64,000 bases of DNA from Neptunomonas qingdaonensis (GTDB taxonomy: Bacteria; Pseudomonadota; Gammaproteobacteria; Pseudomonadales; Balneatricaceae): positions 27,813 to 91,812 of the forward strand of contig NZ_FOOU01000016.1 in assembly GCF_900113275.1 (NCBI RefSeq), read 5' to 3'. Made by a program: the position numbers and the translations under genes. Within the stretch, counting starts at the first letter, position 1; every line of letters starts with the position of its first letter. Under the pieces are notes generated by a model. The model was given only the letters and a program-made list of their open reading frames with translations, was not told where the DNA came from and searched no databases. Positions 33,012 to 42,141 of the stretch are shown in pieces.

Positions 33012-34349
33012 TTAGTTATTCAGTAAGGCTTTTATTGAGGAGGAAAGGGAGCGTGTTCCATGGCTGAGGTAGGCCTGGCTGCGTTCTTCAATGTTGGCCA
33101 GATCATACAGGTAGTTGACCATGAAACCAGCCGACTGCTTCAGGCCGTTTTCAGAGGTATCCGCCATCCAGTTAAGCTGCGCGACCTGTGCGCCGTTGCT
33201 CAGATGGAAGTGAGTGACCCGGTCGGCTGCGGTGCCTCCCGGGCGCTCCGCTTTGGCCAGATAATAGGCGGCCTGTTTGCTCAGGGCTGCGCGCAGCTGC
33301 TCATCAGATGGCTGATTTTGAGCCATATTCTGCGCTAGCTTTTGGGTAATGTCGGGTGCGTTCTGATTGAGCCAGTGGCGTAAACCGGGGATAGGCGACA
33401 GTGTTGAAAACTGCGTTAAATGCGGGAAGTCATGGCGTAACTCTTTGACGACCCGTTTGATCAGGAAGTTACCAAAACTGATACCTGCAAGGCCTCGTTG
33501 GGCATTCGATATACTATAAAAAATAGCGGTATCGGCCTGCTCTATATCGCCAACCGGAGCGGATTCATCCAGCAGTGTCTGCACGTTATCTGCCAGGCCT
33601 TTTACCAGTGCAACTTCAACAAAAATAATCGGCTCATTGGGCATGTTTGGGTGGAAAAAAGCAAAGCAGCGGCGGTCTGAATCAAGACGGTTTTTCAGGT
33701 CGTCCCAGCTTTTTATGGCGTGAACTGCTTCATAGGCAATCAGCTTTTCGAGTAACTCTGCACTGGATTGCCAGTTGATCTGTTCGAGTTGTAACAAGCC
33801 AATATCGAACCAGCTGATAAACAGGCGTTTAAGATCTGCCTCCAGCGGCTTTAATTCAGGGTGCTGGTTTTTCAATGTGAGAATCTGTGCACGCATGTCT
33901 ACCAGAAACTTGATCCCTTCGGGTAGCTCATTAAATAATGTCAGCAATTTCATGCGTGGCGGCTCGAGCACTTTCCTTAATTGGCGTGCGGCTTCTGCGC
34001 GGGTGTCATCTGAGGAGGCTTGCCAGTCAGCAATACGCTGCTCCACTGCTGTTGCATCTGTATCGTAATGCTGTGCCAAGATCGACAGAAAGCGCTGTTG
34101 TCCGGTTGGATTAAGCTCCAGATAACTTTTGCCTAATGTGGCAGCACGCGCTCTTGAAGCGACTTCACCGCCTTTGTCGGTCAGGCAGTGGTCGAACCAT
34201 GTACGCAGTATCACGGCGTCATCATCACTGAGCTCTGGCGACAAATTTAATTGTTCGAGTGATGTTCGATTATCTGTCGCCTCTCTCCAGGCGAGCCTTA
34301 AGTGGCTGAATGTGCGTTCCAGAAAGCCGTTATTTGATGGATTTGTCAT
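33012..34349 (-). CDS. mcd: Malonyl-CoA decarboxylase
   Basis: Converts malonyl-CoA to acetyl-CoA and carbon dioxide. The 445-residue protein has an N-terminal helical domain (about residues 20-170) and a C-terminal GNAT-like catalytic domain. Family hallmarks are CFAFFHPNMPNEPIIFVEVAL, the SFGNFLIKRVV stretch, and the catalytic Ser/His region FSTLSPIPGLRHWL. It is upstream of phbB on the same strand and divergent from the PhaJ-type gene. In this setting it could feed acetyl-CoA to 3-hydroxyacid or polymer synthesis, but that is inference. Confidence 0.93.
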   Translation of the reverse strand: MTNPSNNGFLERTFSHLRLAWREATDNRTSLEQLNLSPELSDDDAVILRTWFDHCLTDKGGEVASRARAATLGKSYLELNPTGQQRFLSILAQHYDTDATAVEQRIADWQASSDDTRAEAARQLRKVLEPPRMKLLTLFNELPEGIKFLVDMRAQILTLKNQHPELKPLEADLKRLFISWFDIGLLQLEQINWQSSAELLEKLIAYEAVHAIKSWDDLKNRLDSDRRCFAFFHPNMPNEPIIFVEVALVKGLADNVQTLLDESAPVGDIEQADTAIFYSISNAQRGLAGISFGNFLIKRVVKELRHDFPHLTQFSTLSPIPGLRHWLNQNAPDITQKLAQNMAQNQPSDEQLRAALSKQAAYYLAKAERPGGTAADRVTHFHLSNGAQVAQLNWMADTSENGLKQSAGFMVNYLYDLANIEERSQAYLSHGTRSLSSSIKALLNN

Positions 34350-34428
34350 GCATCACCTCGTGCTTTTGAGCAGAGATTGAAAAGGATTGTGCTCATTAAC
34401 TCATCATAAGCTAGCAAAATAAAAACAC

Positions 34429-34456
34429 AAAACCAAGTAAAAACCCTTGGTTTTTT
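34429..34456 (+). terminator. Terminator-like hairpin upstream of phaJ
   Basis: AAAACCAAG / CTTGGTTTT with an eight-base loop, followed by TT on the plus strand (T6 in all). It looks like an intrinsic terminator, yet it lies between two divergent genes, 63 bp before the PhaJ-type ATG. It may be a leader attenuator or a relic. Confidence 0.6.
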
Positions 34457-34518
34457 GATAATAAAGCATTAGCGTAGAGGACATCCAAATTGACAATGAC
34501 GAAACAGCGAGGCTTTAA

Positions 34519-34959
34519 ATGCAGGAATTACATGGTTTTTATCTTGAAGATCTGAGTATCGGACAATCTGCAAGCTATGCAAAAACGATCACTGAAGCGG
34601 ATGTTGTATTGTTTGCCGGTATTTCGGGTGATGATAATCCCGTACATATCAATGCGGAATATGCCGCCCAGACGATGTTTAAAGATCGTATTGTGCACGG
34701 CATGTTTAGTGCTGCATTGATCTCTGCTGTATTGGGAACGCGAATGCCTGGCCCCGGTGCCATCTATGTTGATCAGCAAATTAGCTTTAAAGCACCTGTT
34801 TATATAGGCGATACTGTGACAGCCACAGCAACAGTGATCGACATTAACCCTGAGCGTCGTCGTGTTACTTTGGAAACGATATGCAGCGTAAAAGGTAAAG
34901 TGGTTGCTCAAGGTGTGGCGACTAATATGGTGGACCGTCGTCCTGTAGAGGGAAAATAA
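34519..34959 (+). CDS. phaJ: (R)-specific enoyl-CoA hydratase, MaoC/PhaJ type
   Basis: Hydrates trans-2-enoyl-CoA to (R)-3-hydroxyacyl-CoA, linking fatty-acid oxidation to polyhydroxyalkanoate. The 146-residue hot-dog protein has the active-site motif FAGISGDDNPVHINAEYA (Asp and His near residues 35-40), then RIVHGMFSAALIS and the substrate-binding tail. Length and motif match PhaJ and other MaoC-like hydratases. It is followed after one base by an isochorismatase-type gene. Confidence 0.88.
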   Translation: MQELHGFYLEDLSIGQSASYAKTITEADVVLFAGISGDDNPVHINAEYAAQTMFKDRIVHGMFSAALISAVLGTRMPGPGAIYVDQQISFKAPVYIGDTVTATATVIDINPERRRVTLETICSVKGKVVAQGVATNMVDRRPVEGK

Positions 34960-34960
34960 T

Positions 34961-35506
34961 ATGATGTTACAAAAAGACAAGTCGTGCCTGATGGTGATTG
35001 ATGTGCAGTCACGTTTATTACCGGGCATTCATGAAAGTGACAAGTTGGTGCAGTATTGCGATTCGTTAGTTGAATTGGCGCATGCGCTGAATATACCTGT
35101 GTTTGGCACAGAGCAGTATCCTGAAGGTGTTGGCCCAACGGCAGACGGGCTACGCGAGCGTGTTGGCGCAGATAACTTCACCGGCAAGACTTTCTTCTCC
35201 TGTGTTGATGCGCCGCAGTTTCAGGATAAGTTGAAAACGATCACGCAGGATCAGGTTGTCATTTGTGGCATGGAAGCTCATGCCTGTGTGCTCCAAAGCG
35301 CCATGAGTTTTAAGGCCATGGGTAAGCAGGTATTTGTGGTTGCGGATGCGATATCAGCCCGTAATCCTAAAGATACTGAATTCGCCATTGCGCGTATGCG
35401 TGACGAAGGCATCAAAATTATTACCCGTGAGATGGTTGGATTTGAGTGGTTGCGACGCTCGGATGCAGAGGGTTTTAAATTGTTCAGTAAGAAGTTTTTG
35501 CGTTAA
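34961..35506 (+). CDS. Isochorismatase-family cysteine hydrolase
   Basis: A 181-residue member of the isochorismatase (cysteine amidohydrolase) superfamily. The catalytic triad is visible: Asp in MVIDVQSRLLPG (residue 14), Lys in FTGKTFFSC (near 72) and Cys in GMEAHACVLQ (near 107). The true substrate is unknown; family members hydrolyse isochorismate, nicotinamide, ureidoacrylate or other amides. It sits one base after phaJ, so the two share a transcript, but no obvious pathway links them. Confidence 0.85.
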   Translation: MMLQKDKSCLMVIDVQSRLLPGIHESDKLVQYCDSLVELAHALNIPVFGTEQYPEGVGPTADGLRERVGADNFTGKTFFSCVDAPQFQDKLKTITQDQVVICGMEAHACVLQSAMSFKAMGKQVFVVADAISARNPKDTEFAIARMRDEGIKIITREMVGFEWLRRSDAEGFKLFSKKFLR

Positions 35507-35520
35507 GACAGAGCACAATT

Positions 35521-35544
35521 AAGGTCAGCGAAAAAGGTCAGCGA
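35521..35544. repeat. Two 11-bp direct repeats upstream of the sensor kinase gene
   Basis: AAGGTCAGCGA occurs at 35521-35531 and again at 35534-35544, period 13. The gap runs from the isochorismatase stop to the kinase start (35507-35596). Repeat identity is exact, but two copies are too few to prove a binding site. Confidence 0.45.
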
Positions 35545-35596
35545 CACCTCTTGAATTCAGCTGAGTAGCCCTGCGCAGTTAGCTCGTTAAATTGTT

Positions 35597-36820
35597 ATGA
35601 TGGGAGTAATGATCGTAAGTCAGAGGAAAGCACTCATTAAGACTAAAGGCCCCTGTCAGCTATCGCCGGATACCAGCACCCTGACCGATGATGCAGAACG
35701 TAATAGGTTGCTGGCGGAGATGGCTGAGCAGTCTACCGATATGATATCGCGTCATACACCGGATGAGTGGCGCTTCATCTATGCTTCGCCAGCGGTGGAA
35801 CATTTGCTGGGGTTTAGTGTTGATGAGATTGTTGGCATGTCTGCTTATGAGCTCTATCATCCGGACGATGTTGAGGATTTTAAGCGCCGTAGGCCCAGCG
35901 TATATTACGAAAAAGGTTTTTATACCCACACCTACCGTTTTCGCTGTAAAGACGGTCACTATACCTGGTTGGAAAGTACCAGCCGCTCTATTCGGGATGC
36001 GTCGACAGGTGAGCTGAAAGAGATTCTTGTGGTTTCTCGTGATGTTAGCCGTCGGATTGAATCAGAAGCGCGCGTATTGCAATACCAAAAAGAACTCAAC
36101 CGTGCATCACGTTTGGCGGCGATGGGTGAGATGGCCTCAGGTCTCGCTCATGAACTCAACCAGCCGCTGACGGCGATTGTTAATTATGCGCGTGGCACTG
36201 AGCGACGCCTGAAGGCAACACCTCCTCCGACACTGGAGGAGCTCTCTCCTATTTTGCAGCGCATCACTGCTACGGCACTTCGTGCTGGCGGCATTCTACA
36301 TCGGATGATGGATTTTGCCCGCAAGCAGGAGCCGCTACGAGAGCCGCTGGACCTGCATCAGCTCATCGATAATCTGATCGATTTTTGTGCCAGTTCGGCA
36401 GGCCAGCACAACGTGTTATTGGAGAATTGCACGCCCAGTGTTTTACCGCCGGTGCTGGCTGATCAGATACAGCTTGAGCAGGTGTTTCTTAATTTGTTGT
36501 TGAATGCGATTGAGTCCAGTCATTCACAACCGGATCATACGCCACGAAGGGTGTGGATAGACGCTTCTCTGCAAAACCGCGATCAGGTTATAATTTCTGT
36601 TTTCGATCAGGGAGAAGGATTCTCTAATGATAGTGAGCGATTGTTCGAGCAGTTCTATAGCACCAAGCCAGAAGGGTTGGGGATGGGACTGCCGATCAGC
36701 CGTTCATTGGTGGAAGCGCATGGAGGTCAACTGACGGCTGAGCATCGGCCTGAAGGTGGGGCGGTGTTTCGGGTCATGTTACCATTGGAGCTGAATGCGG
36801 CTAAGGATTTGAATGCATAA
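35597..36820 (+). CDS. PAS-domain sensor histidine kinase (FixL-like)
   Basis: Histidine kinase of about 407 residues without membrane segments, so the signal is cytoplasmic. A PAS domain covers about residues 45-155 (PEWRFIYASPAVEHLLGFS-like start is DEWRFIYASPAVEHLLG). The phospho-acceptor His is in ASGLAHELNQPLTAI (near 188). The ATPase domain has N-box LLLNAIESS, GEGF and GLGMGLPISRS. The heme-type His of FixL is not evident, so the ligand is unknown. The start is uncertain: ATG 35597, 35600 and 35609 are all possible. It overlaps the response regulator gene by eight bases. Confidence 0.88.
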   Translation: MMGVMIVSQRKALIKTKGPCQLSPDTSTLTDDAERNRLLAEMAEQSTDMISRHTPDEWRFIYASPAVEHLLGFSVDEIVGMSAYELYHPDDVEDFKRRRPSVYYEKGFYTHTYRFRCKDGHYTWLESTSRSIRDASTGELKEILVVSRDVSRRIESEARVLQYQKELNRASRLAAMGEMASGLAHELNQPLTAIVNYARGTERRLKATPPPTLEELSPILQRITATALRAGGILHRMMDFARKQEPLREPLDLHQLIDNLIDFCASSAGQHNVLLENCTPSVLPPVLADQIQLEQVFLNLLLNAIESSHSQPDHTPRRVWIDASLQNRDQVIISVFDQGEGFSNDSERLFEQFYSTKPEGLGMGLPISRSLVEAHGGQLTAEHRPEGGAVFRVMLPLELNAAKDLNA

Positions 36821-37448
36821 CGAACCTGTACAACATGTTTTTGTCGTCGATGATGATGCTGATGTTCGCGATTCGTTGAAATGGCTGCTTGAGTCTGCTG
36901 GTTTTAAAACGGTAACGTATGACTCGGCTCAGGACTTTCTGGAAAACTGTTCTGCTGATACACAAGGGTGCATTCTGATGGATGTAAGAATGCCCGGCAT
37001 GAGCGGCTTAAGTGCGCAGAAAAAACTATGTGCGCGTGACATTTCACTTCCGCTGATTATGATCTCCGGGCATGCGGATGTAGATATGGCGGTAACGGCG
37101 ATGACGCAGGGGGCGTTAACCTTCCTGCAGAAGCCGTTCAGTGACCAGGCGCTGATCGATCATGTGCAGCAGGCTTTGTTGTTGAACCTGAATAACTGGA
37201 AGCAGGCTGCTCAGGTGCAAGATATACGCCTTCATTATCAGAGTCTTACTAAACGTGAGCGTCAGGTATTTGAAGGTGTGGTAGCCGGGCATGCGAATCA
37301 GGAAATAGCAGATTGGCTGGCTATTAATCGTAAAACTGTCGAAGGTCATCGTGCGAATATGATGGCTAAAATGCAGGCGAATTCATTGTCTGAACTGATC
37401 CGGATGTCTGTTGCTCTGGGTCTGGTAAAAAGTTTCGGGCAACATTAA
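36813..37448 (+). CDS. FixJ-type response regulator
   Basis: Two-domain regulator of 211 residues. The receiver domain has the acidic pair DDDAD near residue 14 and the phospho-acceptor Asp in CILMDVRMPGMSG (near 55), plus Lys in FLQKPFSD. A LuxR-type helix-turn-helix follows at about 145-205 (LTKRERQVFEGVVAG, IADWLAINRKTVEGH). It is the cognate partner of the kinase it overlaps. Its targets may be the preceding genes or loci elsewhere; none can be shown from the sequence. Confidence 0.9.
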   Translation: MHNEPVQHVFVVDDDADVRDSLKWLLESAGFKTVTYDSAQDFLENCSADTQGCILMDVRMPGMSGLSAQKKLCARDISLPLIMISGHADVDMAVTAMTQGALTFLQKPFSDQALIDHVQQALLLNLNNWKQAAQVQDIRLHYQSLTKRERQVFEGVVAGHANQEIADWLAINRKTVEGHRANMMAKMQANSLSELIRMSVALGLVKSFGQH

Positions 37449-38090
<642 letters not shown>

Positions 38091-38149
38091 GCGGTCTGAT
38101 GTAAAATTTTCGGTCCTTCGTATTTCACAAATTTTTTGGGGTTTTAAGC

Positions 38150-38362
38150 ATGGCTCGTGTCACAGTTGAAGATTGTCTGGACAATGTAGATAACCGTTTT
38201 GAGCTGGTTATGGTTGCAGCAAAGCGTGCGCGTCAGTTGGCAACAGGCGGAAAAGAACCCAAAGTTGATCGTGAAAACGATAAAGATACTGTTGTTGCGT
38301 TGCGTGAAATTGCTGAAGGTTTGGTCGATCGGTCTATTCTTGATGATCTCGGCAAAAGATAA
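38150..38362 (+). CDS. rpoZ: RNA polymerase omega subunit
   Basis: A 70-residue omega subunit beginning [20 protein letters not shown], with the conserved KRARQLATG and [14 protein letters not shown] segments. Omega helps assemble beta prime and is part of a ppGpp site on the polymerase, so its place before spoT is meaningful. The length is short compared with the 91 residues of E. coli but normal for many relatives. Confidence 0.97.
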   Translation: MARVTVEDCLDNVDNRFELVMVAAKRARQLATGGKEPKVDRENDKDTVVALREIAEGLVDRSILDDLGKR

Positions 38363-38443
38363 GTACTGCATTTTTTAATCGGGCATTGTTCCATCTGGAA
38401 GCTTTAGTGAGTAGATTATTGCTAGCGCCGATGTACTGGAGGA

Positions 38444-40555
38444 ATGATGCCGACGATTGATTCCCTTTCTGACCGATTAAACGAATATCTGGATCTTCAG
38501 CAGATCAAGGAAGTTCGTCGTGCTTATTTCTATGCGGAACAAGCGCATGATGGTCAGCGTCGAAAAAGTGGCGAGCCCTATGTGACTCACCCCTTGGCTG
38601 TTTCCAGTATTCTTGCGACTATGCATATGGATCATCAAAGCCTGATGGCGGCGATGTTGCATGATGTGATTGAAGATACCGATATCAGTTATGAGGGCAT
38701 TGAAAACCAATTTGGCACTTCGGTAGCCGATATTGTCGATGGTGTCTCAAAGCTGACGCATCTGGAGTTTGAAACCAAAGCAGAAGCGCAGGCAGAAAAC
38801 TTCCAGAAAATGGTCCTGGCCATGGCGGAAGATATTCGCGTTATTTTGGTTAAACTGGCTGATCGTCTGCACAATATGCGCACTCTGGGTGCTATGCCTC
38901 CGGCAAAACAGCGACGAATTGCCCGTGAAACCATGGATATCTATGCACCGGTAGCCGCTCGTTTGGGTATGCGTGATATGCAGGTCGAGCTTGAAGACCT
39001 GGCTTTTCAGTCCTTTTACCCGATGCGTGCTAAATATATTCGTCGTGCCGTTGTACAGGCGCGTGGCCAACGCAAAGATATGATCAGCTCTATTGAAGAG
39101 GCTATCCGCCAGCGGCTTGTGCAGGAAGGGTTGCCCGGTGTTGTCTCTGGGCGAGAAAAACACCTGTATAGTATTTACCGCAAGATGAAAGCGCAGCGTA
39201 AGTCGTTTGCGGAGATTATGGATGTCTTCGCCTTCAGAATCGTCACGGATACTGTTGATGAGTGTTATCGGATCCTGGGCGCTATCCACAATCTATATAA
39301 GCCTGTTCATGGGCGCTTCAAAGACTACATCGCTATCCCGAAAGCGAATGGCTACCAATCGCTGCATACTGAGCTGTTTGTGGCACGTGATGTCACCATA
39401 GAAGTGCAGATTCGTAATCGCGAAATGGATGCGGTTGCGTCGTTAGGTATTGCGGAACACAGTCATTATAAGGTCTATGGTGATTCGGACAGCGCCGTGG
39501 GGTCGTATAACCGTGCCCGTAAGTGGGTGCTGGGTCTGCTGGAGATGCAAAAACGTGCCGGTGATTCCATGGAGTTTATCGAACACGTTAAAAAAGATCT
39601 CTTCCCCGATGAGGTTTATGTTTTTACACCCAAGGGACGTATTCTTGAACTCCCCCGAGGCGCTACGCCTGTCGATTTTGCCTACGCAGTACACACCGAT
39701 GTGGGTAATTCCTGTGTATCATGTCGGATTAACCGTCGTTTAGCGCCGTTATCTGCGCCATTGGAAAGCGGTGAGACGATTGAAATCATTACTACCCGTA
39801 GTGCCCAGCCCAACATGGCATGGCTGAATTTTGTCGTGACGGGTAAGGCTCGTTCGAGTATTCGGCATTTCCTGAAGAACCAGCAGCGGCACGAATCCAT
39901 TGAGCTGGGACGTCGTTTGCTGAACCAGTTTCTCGGCCATTATGGTATTTCGGTTGATGAAATAGATGCTGAAAAGCTCAATGCTGTACTGGAGTGCGCA
40001 GATTTTGAGTCTATTGAAGACCTGCTGGAAGATATCGGCATGGGAAATCGTATGGCTTATGTAGTGGCGCGAAAGCTCAAACCTGATGAAACATCCGGTG
40101 AGTCGCTTAAGGGACAAAAACCCATTGCCGTACAAGGTACCGAAGGGTTGGTAATCCAATACGCTAAGTGCTGCTATCCAATTTTTGGTGATCAGATTGT
40201 TGGCCATATCAGTAGTGGCCGGGGGCTGGTCGTTCACCGCACTGAGTGTAGTAATATTCGTTATATGCGTGATGATCCCGAAAAATGTATCTATCTGGAG
40301 TGGTCGGATGTGATGGATGATGAATTCACGGTGATGTTGAAGCTGGAAGTTGCTTCTCATCGTGGCATCATCGCTAGTCTGGCGACAACCGTATCTGCAA
40401 CAGGAGCGAATATCCTGAGAATTGATATGGGTGAAAAAGAAGGGCAACTGGCTACCGTCGATATGGAAATTGCGGTGACGGATAGGGTACATCTGGCAGG
40501 AGCCATTAAGAAGCTCAGGGCATTACGTGCGGTTAGTCGCGTTATACGTGTTTGA
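38444..40555 (+). CDS. spoT: Bifunctional (p)ppGpp synthetase/hydrolase SpoT
   Basis: Makes and degrades the alarmone ppGpp. The 703-residue protein has a hydrolase HD domain (about residues 45-150, with MLHDVIEDT as the HDxxED motif), a synthetase domain (about 230-350, FAFRIVTDTVDECY and KPVHGRFKDYIA), a TGS domain (about 385-445, VFTPKGRILELPRGATPVDF) and a C-terminal ACT domain. The intact HDxxED marks it as SpoT/Rel rather than the hydrolase-dead RelA. GGAGG is only one base before ATG 38444, so ATG 38447 may be the real start. Confidence 0.96.
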   Translation: MMPTIDSLSDRLNEYLDLQQIKEVRRAYFYAEQAHDGQRRKSGEPYVTHPLAVSSILATMHMDHQSLMAAMLHDVIEDTDISYEGIENQFGTSVADIVDGVSKLTHLEFETKAEAQAENFQKMVLAMAEDIRVILVKLADRLHNMRTLGAMPPAKQRRIARETMDIYAPVAARLGMRDMQVELEDLAFQSFYPMRAKYIRRAVVQARGQRKDMISSIEEAIRQRLVQEGLPGVVSGREKHLYSIYRKMKAQRKSFAEIMDVFAFRIVTDTVDECYRILGAIHNLYKPVHGRFKDYIAIPKANGYQSLHTELFVARDVTIEVQIRNREMDAVASLGIAEHSHYKVYGDSDSAVGSYNRARKWVLGLLEMQKRAGDSMEFIEHVKKDLFPDEVYVFTPKGRILELPRGATPVDFAYAVHTDVGNSCVSCRINRRLAPLSAPLESGETIEIITTRSAQPNMAWLNFVVTGKARSSIRHFLKNQQRHESIELGRRLLNQFLGHYGISVDEIDAEKLNAVLECADFESIEDLLEDIGMGNRMAYVVARKLKPDETSGESLKGQKPIAVQGTEGLVIQYAKCCYPIFGDQIVGHISSGRGLVVHRTECSNIRYMRDDPEKCIYLEWSDVMDDEFTVMLKLEVASHRGIIASLATTVSATGANILRIDMGEKEGQLATVDMEIAVTDRVHLAGAIKKLRALRAVSRVIRV

Positions 40556-40827
40556 TACAGTCGTGCGGGAAAGCCGAACCTGGCCATTTTTGATCCTGTT
40601 TTTCGTTGAATAGAACCACTATTCGCCTCTGAACAGAATCAAAACTGTCTCAAGTCGATCTTCCCCTCACTACGACCGGTCAAGTCCGACAGACACCTGA
40701 ATTTGTTTGTAGTATTTAAAATTTAAAATAGTGTCGCATTAAGTGACTAATTGAATGTTTTGCCTATACTCTAACTGTAATGTCGTTGAATGTTATGAAT
40801 TAGTCAGCTGTGATGGGAGGGAGCACA

Positions 40828-42141
40828 TTGGCCATAGGCGTAAATACATTAGAAACTGATGCTGGCAAAAGCAACTTTGCCCGATTAGTCTTGCTGCACG
40901 ATAACATTGGTAAAGTACTGGTTTTGCTCCCGGCGGTTAAGTTGCTTAATCTTGTGAGCATCTGGCGGGAAACTGAGCGTCATCTGCAGCCGGTTAAAGG
41001 TGATGATGTGCGACGATTTTTTAGTCAGGAAACTTTACGGACAAAAGAGGGACAGCGTAAACTTTTCTCTCTCCCTGTCTTTGTTGACGATGCTTTTGAA
41101 TGCCAGGATGTGCTCGATGTACTTGAGCCCTATAGCGGCTTACGCTTTAGTGCTGATCGCTCATGGTATATCGCTAATATGCGCTCCATACGTTTGGGCT
41201 TAAGTGCTTCTGATATTGATAGAGCACAGCCAAAGGGCGATGATGAAGCGGTGATCTCTCATGCGGTTGAGCGTTTTACTGCCCTTAGAATTCGTCAGCG
41301 TCTTGAGGATACTCTGGGTTTGCCCAGTTTGGCACCGACCACTCAGAAAATTATTATGCTACGTTCTGATCCTGCTGCCGGTGTAGATCGTTTGGTACCT
41401 GTGGTTAAAGTCGATCCGAGTTTGTCGGCACAGGTGATGAGTTGGTCTGTTTCACCTTATTATGCGGCACCTGGCAGTATTCAATCCATTGATGATGCGA
41501 TTATTCGGGTCTTGGGGTTTGATCTTGTGGTGAATCTGGCGTTAGGTATCGCGATGGGTAAAACACTGACCCTTCCTGAAGATACTCCCAGAAATCAAAC
41601 ACCGTATTGGCAGCAAGCAGTGTATACAGCGACCTTGGCTGAGCGTTTAGCTAAAAAAATGGAAAGTAGCATCCGGCCAAAACCCGGGCTCGTGTATTTA
41701 TCAGGCCTGCTGCATAATTTTGGTTATATCGTACTCGCGCATCTGTTTCCGCCGCATTTCTCACTCTTGTCCCGCTATATAGAAGCCAATCCGCATTTGC
41801 GTCTGGACTACATAGAAAAGCATATCTTGCATGTAACGCGAGAGCAGGTAGGCGCGTGGCTTATGGAAAGCTGGTCGTTACCCGAAGAAGTTTGTAATGG
41901 CGTCAGATACCTGAACGAGCCTTTGAACCCTAACGCCGGGGTGTATGCGCAGATCGTCCATCTGGCCAATCATGCGCTCCGCCTGAAAGGTTGGGCTGAC
42001 GGTCCGCTAGAGAAGGAGTTTAATGCCGATGTGCTGGCGCTAACAGGACTCACTCAGCAACAGGTGATGGCTGAAGTTGAAGGGATGGAAGCGGACAGTG
42101 AGGTTCTGAAAGAGTTTACGAACGCGCTCGCGAGTCATTAA
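40828..42141 (+). CDS. YbaK-like and HDOD domain fusion protein
   Basis: About 437 residues. The N-terminal part (about 10-110) resembles a YbaK/aminoacyl-tRNA deacylase domain but looks degenerate. Residues about 140-430 form an HDOD domain, a catalytically modified relative of HD phosphohydrolases often used in signalling (LPSLAPTTQKIIMLRSD, VVKVDPSLSAQVM, GLLHNFGYIVLAHLFP). The start is probably TTG 40828, because GGGAGG lies seven bases upstream; GTG 40810 and ATG 40813 in the same frame have no such site. Fusions of this kind are known in Pseudomonas relatives, but the function is unknown. Its stop overlaps that of the converging ABC-F gene. Confidence 0.85.
   Translation: MAIGVNTLETDAGKSNFARLVLLHDNIGKVLVLLPAVKLLNLVSIWRETERHLQPVKGDDVRRFFSQETLRTKEGQRKLFSLPVFVDDAFECQDVLDVLEPYSGLRFSADRSWYIANMRSIRLGLSASDIDRAQPKGDDEAVISHAVERFTALRIRQRLEDTLGLPSLAPTTQKIIMLRSDPAAGVDRLVPVVKVDPSLSAQVMSWSVSPYYAAPGSIQSIDDAIIRVLGFDLVVNLALGIAMGKTLTLPEDTPRNQTPYWQQAVYTATLAERLAKKMESSIRPKPGLVYLSGLLHNFGYIVLAHLFPPHFSLLSRYIEANPHLRLDYIEKHILHVTREQVGAWLMESWSLPEEVCNGVRYLNEPLNPNAGVYAQIVHLANHALRLKGWADGPLEKEFNADVLALTGLTQQQVMAEVEGMEADSEVLKEFTNALASH

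Noticed and set aside
34528..35028. 166-residue antisense frame across phaJ
   Set aside because: Overlaps two convincing genes on the other strand and shows no conserved pattern.
39749..40492. 247-residue antisense frame inside spoT
   Set aside because: Lies fully inside a conserved gene; composition follows the shadow of spoT codons.
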